From Dissophora ornata (lineage: Eukaryota > Mortierellomycota > Mortierellomycetes > Mortierellales > Mortierellaceae), in the NCBI GenBank assembly GCA_025201705.1, contig MU617549.1:1-10987 (forward strand): a DNA stretch of 10,987 nucleotides. The letters run 5' to 3'. Both the position numbers and the translations under genes were made by a program. Shown here in pieces: positions 1-6,905 of this stretch (position 1 is the stretch's first letter; each line of letters begins with the position of its first letter). Below the pieces are notes generated by a model. The model was not told where the DNA came from and did no database searches. It saw only the letters and a program-made list of their open reading frames with translations.

Positions 1-113
1 TTGGTTGTTCGGGTCTGAAGAGTCGAAACAACGAAAGGGTGTTGAAGCAGTCTTCGGGCGGGGCGGGACGACTCACTGTGCGAGAACGGGACAATAGCGC
101 AGCGTACTATACA

Positions 114-124
114 GGGGGGGGGGG
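114..124. repeat. G11 homopolymer run
   Basis: Eleven consecutive G residues follow TATACA and are followed by AAGGGA. It is a simple mononucleotide run outside any gene. Its length is likely to be variable or wrong by a base in sequencing data. Confidence 0.9.
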
Positions 125-536
125 AAGGGATGGTCCAAAAAGGTAAAATTCGACTGTTCACTTTGTCCAAAAGTGCTGTTTGTGCCAAAAACAAGAGGAA
201 GAAAAAAAATCTTCTCGGGGTTTACTTTTGCCATTTTCCTTGTGCTGTTTCCGTCAAAGCTATCCCAGCTACAAACTCTGTTCCAATCCCTTGGTCAGTC
301 TCTGCCTGTGGACCCTGCTTTATGCATTTGCTACGTGCTTTATACAAAGTACGCTTTCCATGGTCGCGGTTACTCCCCGGCGTGTGCGAGTTCGCTGCGG
401 CGTGGAGTGAACTATAACAAAAAGGAGAGTGCTGCCCGGCATTTCGTTCAACCTGTTTGTGCTGTCCATGGACACAGGTGCCTCCACGTATCCAACAATT
501 ATTATTGAATTGTATCGCCTGACACCCAAGGTTTGT

Positions 537-550
537 TGTGTGTGTGTGTG
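537..550. repeat. (TG)7 dinucleotide repeat
   Basis: Seven perfect TG units lie in non-coding DNA. This is a short microsatellite with no evident function. Confidence 0.85.
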
Positions 551-1141
551 GTGCTCTGAGCATGGCTCTTTCCGTGTCCGACCCCTCAATGCAAACTCCT
601 ATCACCATAGTGCGCAACACTCACGTATGGGTTGTACTCTATGACGCTCATAATTTAAGGCGATTTATCTCATTCGGCACCTTGGTTCCGCCAGTACCGA
701 GAACATCAGCGGTCCCACTATTTCCGTACTTTAAAATTACATGCACTGATGCCACGCACTGTACCGATCAATAATACGAAACCTTTTTCTTCGACCGTTT
801 CGCTTCTCTCTTCCCTTTCTCTTCTTCCCTTCGTCTCTTCACTCAACCATTGCACCGCATTCGCATAGCGCCGACCTCTGCCCTGTCGTCACACCTGCAA
901 TTACTTCTGTCCTCTCTCCTCAACAGAAAACTCGCCACAACGAACCAGTTCATTCACCCCGAAGGTGAGAAAGCGCCTATTCCCTCTCCTCCCCTCTTCG
1001 ATCCCCTCTGCACTCTTCGATCCGCTCGGACCAACAGCACGCACCTTGGTCCCATCCCCTATCTACCTCAATTACCGATCCCCTTCCTCCCATTCCACAC
1101 CACCCAGCGCCCCGATTATTGATCCTTCCTTGCGTGCGCAG

Positions 1142-1148
1142 TATATAT
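1142..1148 (+). promoter_or_regulatory. TATA-like element
   Basis: The sequence TATATAT lies about 465 bp upstream of the start codon at 1612, within a pyrimidine-rich tract. It is the best TATA-box match upstream of this gene. The assignment rests on sequence match and position only. Confidence 0.35.
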
Positions 1149-1226
1149 CTCTCGGCAGCACTGCACGCCGCACTCGCTGCCTCTCGCACCCCTTCTCAAT
1201 TTGTCGCAGCACCTCGCTATCCTTCA

Positions 1227-1253
1227 ATGCATGGTATTGTCCATCCTTATTAA
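1227..1253 (+). other. Short upstream ORF (8 codons)
   Basis: An ATG at 1227 opens eight codons ending in TAA at 1251-1253. It overlaps the start of a longer upstream frame at 1231. If the TATA-like element at 1142 is used, this would be the first AUG of the mRNA and could reduce initiation at 1612. Confidence 0.3.
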
Positions 1254-1578
1254 CTTCTTTTTCTGTGCCTGCCCATACCTTATCCTCACTCACTTGCAAG
1301 TAGAACTAGACCGAAGCACACAGGCACCTCAACAGCGCCCCGCCAAAAAAAAAAGAGAGAGAAGAAAAACAATTCAATCTCCTCGACAACAAAACATCAG
1401 CTCTCGCCCGATCTACAACTGCTTACGCTATTCTCTTTCATCCAACTGCCACTCTCTCCTTCCCTCTCTCTATCTCTGTCATTTCCCTCGTACCTCTCTC
1501 CCACTCTCATACTTCCACCATTCGGTCTCCAACATTTCTCGACGCGATCCAGCAACCCCCCGACATCCTCTGCCATAG
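1231..1578 (+). other. Long upstream ORF in frame with the main CDS
   Basis: An ATG at 1231 opens 115 codons, ending at a TAG at 1576-1578, only 33 bp before the main start codon and in the same frame. Its first 20 or so residues are hydrophobic and the rest is Ser/Arg/Pro-rich, as expected from translating CT-rich DNA by chance. It is more likely a regulatory upstream ORF or intronic sequence than a real protein. No family resemblance is seen. Confidence 0.25.
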
Positions 1579-1611
1579 CCAGCTGGGTGCCATAGCCACA
1601 ACGTTCTCAAC

Positions 1612-4600
1612 ATGTCGGCTATAGCTACCATGAAGGTGCAGGTCGACGGTGAAAAACAACGACTATCTGGACAGCTGCAGCATCCATCGCCGCGACTTTC
1701 TACTCCGTCTTCATATTCGCCTTTGATCCCATCTGGGGAACCGCTGCTAGAACAATTGCAATCCCCACAACAATTACAGCAAACACAAATGCCTCAGCCG
1801 GACCTGCAGGCAGCACCCAAGACTACTTTCCCACAGCCTACAACATCAGCACCAAAGTTAATCATTACATCCACAGCGCTCAGCAAACAAACAGACTCGA
1901 CCAACTCGTCAGCGGTATCCTCTCCGACTTCGTCATCCTTGTCCAGCTTCGCACCACCCGACGCTGTGTCCTTCAGTTTCAGCTCTCCGTTGTTTTACGA
2001 CCAAAAGCTTTACATCTACCACTCTCTCCAAAAGCTCTATCAACGGGTGGGTCTATCCATTGAGCAACATCCTTTAGTACTCTTAGTACTCCAGTACTCC
2101 ATCGCGTTCACTCATGCACTCATAGTCTACCTGCTGTCAGTCGTTATCTCGATCGCACAGCTGATCTTAATCACGGTAACCATCGAAAATCTGGAATGGA
2201 TCCAAACGTACAAGCCCTTAATGTGCGAGTGGGACAGCCACTTCCCTAGCTTCGTTTTTCCTGCTCTGGACATTGACGAGTCCGAAGAGAACGAGCAACA
2301 CTCAAAGAATGCTTTGAAAGGTCATAAAGGAGGGCGCTATTGGGCCTCGAGGGAGACTCTGCAGGCTGCCGACGATTCGTCCTATGATAGATATCAGGCT
2401 GAGGAGAATCAGCGACGGTCAAAGATTTACGACTCCATGAACCCGACTCTCCGCAAACGATTTCACGCGTACGCACAGTGGATCCCACCATTCTGGGTTG
2501 GAGAAGAAAGCGGCATTCTTGAGGAACGAGCAGAGAGGGGCCAGGAACAGGAGGACCCATCGAGTGAAGATACTCAGAATGGCGTCACCGGCAAGATCAG
2601 GCGCGCATTTGTCAGGACACTCTCTGGGAACCTGAGGCCAAAGCGCGTCACTTTCAATGAGAACGTCTTGGTCTTTGGCCGCAAGCGAGCGAGCCAAGTT
2701 TCTCAGGAATCTTCCTCCGACCCATCGCCAATGACGCCCATCACGTCGGAACATGTATTCAACCCGCCTGTTATGGAGACCAGTAAGGCAGACGAAGCCC
2801 AGCTCATAAAGAACGACATTGCAAGAACCGTGCCAAAGTTTGAATCGCCCTCAAGTGTAGATCCGGAAGCATTGGCTCGAGAGGAGGCAGAGTACCAGCA
2901 AACGATGGCGTCCGAGGATGTGAATGGATCCGGCACGACGTCGCCTGTGTTGCTGCCCGATCTCCAGCGTACACCAGTCTCACCTGCTTCCACATTCTCT
3001 GCACTCGTCGTTACTCCCTTCAACACTGCTCCTACAGACCTTGATGCCTCTGAGCCTGTCAACGGGACGCATGACCTAAAACGCGCGAGCACAGTCCCCC
3101 TGAAGATCAGCTCCTTTCTTCACCGCCACCATAACAACAACGCTTCCCAAAAGAGCGCAGCTCGCCGCTCAGCCACATTCTCAGAGTCGAGCACAGCCTC
3201 TCAGAACCCTCGCATACTTCCCTCACATCTATCGGAGCCGAGCAGCGAATCAACTGAGCCTTCATCGGACACTATCTTGCCAAGGTCTTCGCTCTCCCTG
3301 AGCACTCGCGCGAGGCGGTCCCTCTCACTCGCGCTGCCTAAACACAATGGCAACAATGGCAGTGGAGCGCCCGCGGAAAGCAGCGAGGGCGAGAGTGCGC
3401 CTATTGATGGCTACGATTCAATTGGCAAGAAGAACAAGAACCTCATGTACAGAATCGTCCATCCGCAGAGATACAAGCGCGAACTGGAGCAGCAGCAGCA
3501 GCAGGAGCGTGTGAGGACCTTGGTAGATGTCCAACGTCGACATATTCTCGATCCGGACAATCCTGTGGCATGCGGTATCACGGGCTCGAACTCAGTGGCA
3601 GATACGGTTTTTTGCGGAGACCCGTACTACTATGCCACATCGACAGAGTATGTTGAAGGTCTAGGTGCAGCAAACTCTGTGATTTCAACATCTATCGGAA
3701 CCTCATACCCACAGGAGCTCCAGTCCAAGAAGTCCAGGGGCTTATTCAAGGCGCCTCGGCCTCTTTCCTTCGACACGAGTTTGATCGAACAGGACCATCC
3801 ACGTCACAGGCCACTGTTCAAGCGGGACAGAAAGAATACTGGAGTCAGATCCGCGCCACAGTCCCCCACCCGTCATCAGCATACGGGCCATCACCACCCT
3901 GGACACAAGCAGACCCAGTCGACGTCGTCGCTAATCGTGCCTCCTGGCTCCCACTCCACCGCTGCGGCTGCGGAAGCTGCCGGGCCCACTCCATCCCAAG
4001 CTTCTGAAGCGACCGGCTGCGCTGCGCATCGGCTCTTGCCCCGCGCGTCGAGTCCTCGCAACTTTACCAGTTTCACGGCCATGGGATCGCCCGCCAACCC
4101 ACCGGCGCGGCCCGCTACACCGACGTTGATGGCTCCATCGACTTTAATGACCTCAACAGGCAAGGTCTGCCCGTCCCAGAGCCAAAATCACGAGATGGCG
4201 CACACGACGTTTGCGGCGTTCGGGTTCCCATCACCGAGTCCTTCACCCGTCAATTCTGCACCCGCATCGCCAAGACAGTCGACTTACCTGGCGGACGACA
4301 CACTTAGCCATCCCCATCTCGTGAACGATTTGCACGGGGGTGGTCTTCGAGGCATTGGAAACGGGCTCCAGGAGTCTGATTCTATCCATGTTATGGCGAA
4401 TCTTGAGCGCTACCGGCAACAGCAGCAGCAGCAAGAAGTGCTCCTAGATGAAAATGCTCCCCAAGACCAGAATGGCTCGATCTTGCAGGAGTCTCCAGAG
4501 TCGTCGTTGGGGGAGTCTGACGAGGCTGGTAGCACCAGTGACCGTAGCACTAGCAACAACATCAACAGCGACCACGCTAAGAATGCGAGTGGCGAAACCC

Positions 4601-4683
4601 ACTCGGAGAACGATGTTGCTGCTGGAAAACGCCATCGCGGCCTGGGTTTTATACGCAAGCTGAGCCTGAAGAAGAATAAGTAA
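1612..4683 (+). CDS. Hypothetical disordered protein with a membrane block and RVTF motif (1023 aa)
   Basis: This intronless frame starts at an ATG with A at -3 and runs 1023 codons; a second in-frame ATG lies six codons later. I do not recognise the family. Residues 1-125 are Ser/Pro/Thr/Gln-rich. Residues about 153-194 form the only hydrophobic block, long enough for two closely spaced membrane helices or one long one. Next come an acidic stretch (about 220-235), a patch with many aromatic residues near 284-296, and at 344-348 KRVTF, followed by NENVLVF. The rest is mostly Ser-rich and probably disordered, with basic-Ser sites such as RRSATF and RRSLSL that suit basophilic kinases. A more ordered island lies at about 605-685 (GKKNKNLMYRIVHPQRYKR, then a Tyr/Cys-rich part). 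CAG/CAA runs encode Gln tracts at about 627-631 and 936-941. The C-terminus is basic (FIRKLSLKKNK). A membrane-anchored regulatory or scaffold protein is a reasonable inference, but no reaction can be assigned. The length, codon use and lack of stops make it a confident gene. Confidence 0.85.
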   Translation: MSAIATMKVQVDGEKQRLSGQLQHPSPRLSTPSSYSPLIPSGEPLLEQLQSPQQLQQTQMPQPDLQAAPKTTFPQPTTSAPKLIITSTALSKQTDSTNSSAVSSPTSSSLSSFAPPDAVSFSFSSPLFYDQKLYIYHSLQKLYQRVGLSIEQHPLVLLVLQYSIAFTHALIVYLLSVVISIAQLILITVTIENLEWIQTYKPLMCEWDSHFPSFVFPALDIDESEENEQHSKNALKGHKGGRYWASRETLQAADDSSYDRYQAEENQRRSKIYDSMNPTLRKRFHAYAQWIPPFWVGEESGILEERAERGQEQEDPSSEDTQNGVTGKIRRAFVRTLSGNLRPKRVTFNENVLVFGRKRASQVSQESSSDPSPMTPITSEHVFNPPVMETSKADEAQLIKNDIARTVPKFESPSSVDPEALAREEAEYQQTMASEDVNGSGTTSPVLLPDLQRTPVSPASTFSALVVTPFNTAPTDLDASEPVNGTHDLKRASTVPLKISSFLHRHHNNNASQKSAARRSATFSESSTASQNPRILPSHLSEPSSESTEPSSDTILPRSSLSLSTRARRSLSLALPKHNGNNGSGAPAESSEGESAPIDGYDSIGKKNKNLMYRIVHPQRYKRELEQQQQQERVRTLVDVQRRHILDPDNPVACGITGSNSVADTVFCGDPYYYATSTEYVEGLGAANSVISTSIGTSYPQELQSKKSRGLFKAPRPLSFDTSLIEQDHPRHRPLFKRDRKNTGVRSAPQSPTRHQHTGHHHPGHKQTQSTSSLIVPPGSHSTAAAAEAAGPTPSQASEATGCAAHRLLPRASSPRNFTSFTAMGSPANPPARPATPTLMAPSTLMTSTGKVCPSQSQNHEMAHTTFAAFGFPSPSPSPVNSAPASPRQSTYLADDTLSHPHLVNDLHGGGLRGIGNGLQESDSIHVMANLERYRQQQQQQEVLLDENAPQDQNGSILQESPESSLGESDEAGSTSDRSTSNNINSDHAKNASGETHSENDVAAGKRHRGLGFIRKLSLKKNK
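3490..3504 (+). repeat. (CAG)5 tract encoding Gln5
   Basis: Five perfect CAG codons encode glutamines at about residues 627-631 of the 1023-aa protein, inside a charged, probably helical segment. Such tracts can vary in length between strains. Confidence 0.85.
4417..4434 (+). repeat. CAA-(CAG)4-CAA tract encoding Gln6
   Basis: Six consecutive Gln codons near the C-terminus of the 1023-aa protein. The CAA codons at both ends interrupt the pure CAG repeat, which usually lowers slippage. Confidence 0.85.
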
Positions 4684-4757
4684 AAACCTAGCTCCCACCT
4701 CCTTCCGCAATCACCTCAGTCATCCATCTCGACTTGTATATACACCATCGTCCTCCT

Positions 4758-4760
<3 letters not shown>

Positions 4761-4788
<28 letters not shown>
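4761..4788. repeat. (CT)14 microsatellite in the 3' flank
   Basis: A perfect CT repeat of 28 bp lies 78 bp downstream of the stop codon at 4683, probably in the 3' UTR. Imperfect TTC/TCT sequence continues to about 4803. It is the second longest CT repeat in the window. Confidence 0.9.
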
Positions 4789-4791
<3 letters not shown>

Positions 4792-4916
4792 TCTTTCTCT
4801 CCTTCGTAGCTTGCATTCTCGCGTGTATTTTATTGCTTTTTATTTTTTATTTCCCACTTTTGCATCCCGTAGATTAGCAACGTGACACGCACATGGCCGT
4901 GTTTTCTTGATGAACA

Positions 4917-4934
4917 AATAAAAAAAAAAAAAAA
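4917..4934 (+). terminator. Possible polyadenylation signal and A15 tract
   Basis: An AATAAA hexamer at 4917-4922 runs directly into an uninterrupted A tract ending at 4934, about 235 bp after the stop of the 1023-aa gene. The position suits a 3' UTR, but fungal poly(A) signals are degenerate, so the real cleavage site may lie elsewhere. Confidence 0.35.
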
Positions 4935-5336
4935 GGAAGGAAGGGAATTCTTCGCTAGACGAAGAGGTCCGCATTCTACAAATTGTCTTGCGAGAGAGAT
5001 TGTTAACAGGCGCCGTATGAAACGAATGGTGAGGAAAAGTAACGTGTGAGCGTTCTTTCAGGGCTGCAATGGAATATGGATTCACATTCTACTCCTGCAG
5101 CAAGGCAGCAAACGAAGGAAGGAACCAATCCTCCATTTGAAGTAATCAAAAACTATTTGCTCCCCACGGAATGGAATCCCTCACATTTGTTTTTGTCTGT
5201 TTTGTAGTACAACCGTGTTTTTTTTTGGGGGCGCACCGACCAATTCATTTAACATCTAGTTCTACGACTTATTTTTTTTTCCCTTCTCTTCAACGATCCA
5301 ATTCTTAACAGCAAAAGACAGAAAATATACCCAAAG

Positions 5337-5842
5337 ATGCGTTCCACCCAATCTCTCCTCGCCTTGGCCCTGTGCGTTTCCATGGTCAACGCCCTTCAGG
5401 AGTCAACCCAAGATCAAAAGGCGCAACAACAACAGCAGCAGACAACCTTCGATGCCCCATATGTCGCAACCGATGAGCAGGTTGCGCTCGCTAAGCAGGG
5501 AATCAAGGAGATCCTATCTCAGATGCCTGTCGAAAGAGTCGAACCCTTGTTTGACACCATGGATGGATACTGCAGAGCGTTCAGCTCCCTCTGCTCGCTG
5601 GCTTGTGATGAGCGACGCCAATCGATGATGATCGTGGACACTGAAACCAGGGACGATAAGAATAAGAACAAGGAGGACGGAGAGGAGATTGAGGATGACA
5701 AGGAGGAGACTGTCAAAGGGGCGGGCATGTGCGCGAATACGGAAGCCAGATCTGTGGCACTAGCTGGGGCTTCGTGCCAGTGTGCCAGATTTGACCTCAC
5801 CAACCGCGTTAATTTTGCGATGTAAGCTACTCTCTCTACCTT

Positions 5843-5894
<52 letters not shown>

Positions 5895-6695
5895 GCTACA
5901 TGCACGCATTGGCATTTGAGCGAGCGTTGCAATGACCTAACTCACTGACTACTTTGGTTTAGCATTGGAGGAGTCGTGTCATCCAAAAAGGCCCTAACAA
6001 GCGACTTCACTGCAGAAGGCCTTCTTGACGGTATCACCGTCCTCCCCAAACCCTCCGTCTTCATGACTATCATCCACGTCGTGCAAAGCGTCTGCGGCGT
6101 TGTATGTCGAATCACCTCCCTCGCCAACCCCTCTCCTAGCCAGCACGCTGAATCCACGGGAGGTATCCTCGGCGGTATTGCCAAGATGGCTCCAGGGTTG
6201 GCGAACCTGGTCCCGGGGCTCGTGAGCTTGGTTCCAGGTGGTGGGATCGTTGCGGGTCTACTGCCTATGATTGGTGGACTTTTTGGAGGAGGTGACAAGA
6301 CAGCGCCCCATGTCGATAATAATAGTCGCAGTGAAGAGGTAAAAGATGACGTGCATTTGCCCCCGACGACCACCACGGCTACGAAGACGACAGCAGCGAC
6401 GGAAGCGACAAAGACAGAGTCTACGGCTACATCGACCACGACGGCTGCAAAGTCCAGTGGCAGTATTTTTGGATGGTTTACGCATCTGTTTGAGGGGACG
6501 GACGGTCAGGAGCAGGTCATCAATGGGTCAACGCAGGAGGGAGAGTTGAAGCTCGAGCAACAAGGCGAAGACGAGGAGACGAACCGACTGGTTAGTAGAG
6601 ACGGCAAGATTGCAAAGATCACGCGTGTCCAAAGACGACAGGCTAAGAACATGGTGGCGAGCCAGCAGAGCAAAAAGAGCAAAGTCGATCTGTGA
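5337..6695 (+). CDS. Predicted secreted Cys- and Gly-rich protein, two exons (405 aa)
   Basis: Exon 1 is 5337-5821 and exon 2 is 5963-6695. Removing the GT-AG intron joins AT to C and gives one 405-codon frame ending in TGA. Residues 1-19 form a good signal peptide (basic start, hydrophobic LLALALCVSM core, cleavage probably after VNA). The mature part has a Gln run (about 30-35), then three Cys at 79, 86 and 90, an acidic/Lys linker (about 105-125), Cys 132, a CQC pair at 147/149, and a CGVVC pair at 206/210. Eight Cys after the signal peptide would suit disulfides. Residues about 227-273 are a Gly/Leu/Pro/Val-rich hydrophobic stretch with two LVPG units. This is followed by a Thr/Ala-rich linker (about 296-325), a short IFGWFTHLF segment and a Lys/Arg/Gln-rich tail. 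I do not recognise the family. Secretion is inferred from the signal peptide; a cell-wall, surface or effector-like role is possible but not shown. It converges with the - strand gene ending at 6906. Confidence 0.75.
5822..5962 (+). other. Spliceosomal intron (141 bp)
   Basis: The donor is GTAAGC at 5822 and the acceptor is TTTAG, ending at 5962. A CTAAC branch-point match at 5937-5941 puts the branch A 22 nt before the acceptor AG; CTGAC at 5945-5949 is a second candidate. The intron is phase 2 and splits an Ile codon. Without splicing, translation stops at the TAA overlapping the donor (5823-5825), so splicing is required for the 405-residue product. Confidence 0.85.
5857..5891. repeat. Intronic (TC)n microsatellite
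   Basis: A perfect TC repeat of 35 bp, preceded by imperfect CT sequence from about 5830, fills most of the intron between donor and branch point. It is the longest perfect dinucleotide repeat in the window. Confidence 0.9.
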
Positions 6696-6905
6696 TAGAT
6701 AGACAAGACGACTACAAATGCAAGGCAAATGCTGCCCTTCTCTCATTTTGAAAATCGACGCGTGTGTGTGCTCTTATGGCCGATGTGCTTTTACTTTGAT
6801 ATTTTATTTTCCAGCAAAACTGCTATCGATTCTTTCCCCATTCTTGTTTTCCGTATGATCCATACGCCGTCTAATATATATTGTCTGTTGTTGTTGTTTT
6901 TACTC
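6696..6905. other. Convergent 3' intergenic region
   Basis: This 210-bp gap lies between the stop codons of two convergent genes (6695 on + and 6906 on -). It is T-rich and must contain both 3' UTRs, so the transcripts may overlap. No additional gene is seen. Confidence 0.6.
6803..6808 (-). terminator. Possible polyadenylation signal for the complex I gene
   Basis: The - strand reads AATAAA here, about 100 bp past the stop codon of the complex I subunit gene. The hexamer and spacing fit a poly(A) signal, but nothing else supports it. Confidence 0.35.

Larger units (their letters stand above)
1..780. other. Intergenic region, no supported gene
   Basis: No reading frame here has convincing protein character. 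Frames of 70-130 codons exist on both strands but overlap one another, have biased, shuffled-looking composition and resemble no family I know. The stretch holds a G11 run (114-124) and a short TG repeat (537-550). I see no tRNA-like cloverleaf, no transposon end and no splice pattern joining the small frames. It is probably distal upstream sequence of the gene at 1612, or of a gene to the left of the window. Confidence 0.5.
781..1611 (+). promoter_or_regulatory. Pyrimidine-rich promoter and leader of the 1612 gene
   Basis: The + strand is strongly C/T-rich from about 781 up to the start codon at 1612, with dense CT/TC tracts around 783-846 and 1440-1510. CT-rich boxes just upstream of transcription starts are common in fungal promoters. 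A TATATAT element lies at 1142-1148, so transcription could start near 850 (after the first CT block) or near 1180 (after the TATA-like element). In either case the leader would be over 400 nt unless it is spliced. The leader contains upstream ATGs, described separately. The transcription start and any leader intron cannot be fixed by eye. Confidence 0.5.
4684..5336 (+). other. Intergenic: 3' UTR of the 1612 gene and promoter of the 5337 gene
   Basis: This 653-bp gap separates two + strand genes. It holds a long CT microsatellite, a T-rich block, an AATAAA hexamer merging into an A15 run, and T-tracts near 5219-5226 and 5272-5280. The last 50 bp before 5337 change to an A-rich leader with A at -3 of the start codon. 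I see no further gene; an 81-codon frame on the - strand here is low-complexity and unconvincing. Confidence 0.6.

Noticed and set aside
130..774. Several 66-132 codon frames on both strands
   Set aside because: They overlap in different frames, resemble no family and have the composition of translated non-coding DNA. No splice pattern joins them into a longer protein.
977..1299. Gly/Glu/Arg-rich frames on the - strand
   Set aside because: They are the reverse of CT-rich leader DNA, which automatically yields Gly, Glu and Arg codons.
2246..4710. Multiple - strand frames of 60-130 codons, and one + strand frame at 4448-4663, inside the 1023-aa gene
   Set aside because: They are shadows of the long + strand coding frame; GC-rich third positions remove stops from other frames.
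4840..5085. 81-codon - strand frame
   Set aside because: It depends on a Phe run encoded by the A15 tract and has no recognisable domain.
4761..5891. CT repeats as a possible CRISPR or tandem-repeat array
   Set aside because: They are simple dinucleotide microsatellites with no spacer structure, in a eukaryotic setting.
5519..5932. 137-codon - strand frame with a long Arg-Glu repeat
   Set aside because: The repeat is only the reverse of the intronic CT microsatellite, and the rest is antisense to exon 1 of the secreted protein.
5942..6549. Val-rich and Arg-rich frames antisense to or overlapping exon 2
   Set aside because: The + strand exon has a continuous coding frame joined to a signal peptide by a good intron; these other frames are composition artefacts of its Thr/Ala-rich part.
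5976..6695. Exon 2 read as a stand-alone gene from a GTG start
   Set aside because: A GTG start is not expected in a nuclear fungal gene, and the upstream acceptor joins it in phase to exon 1.
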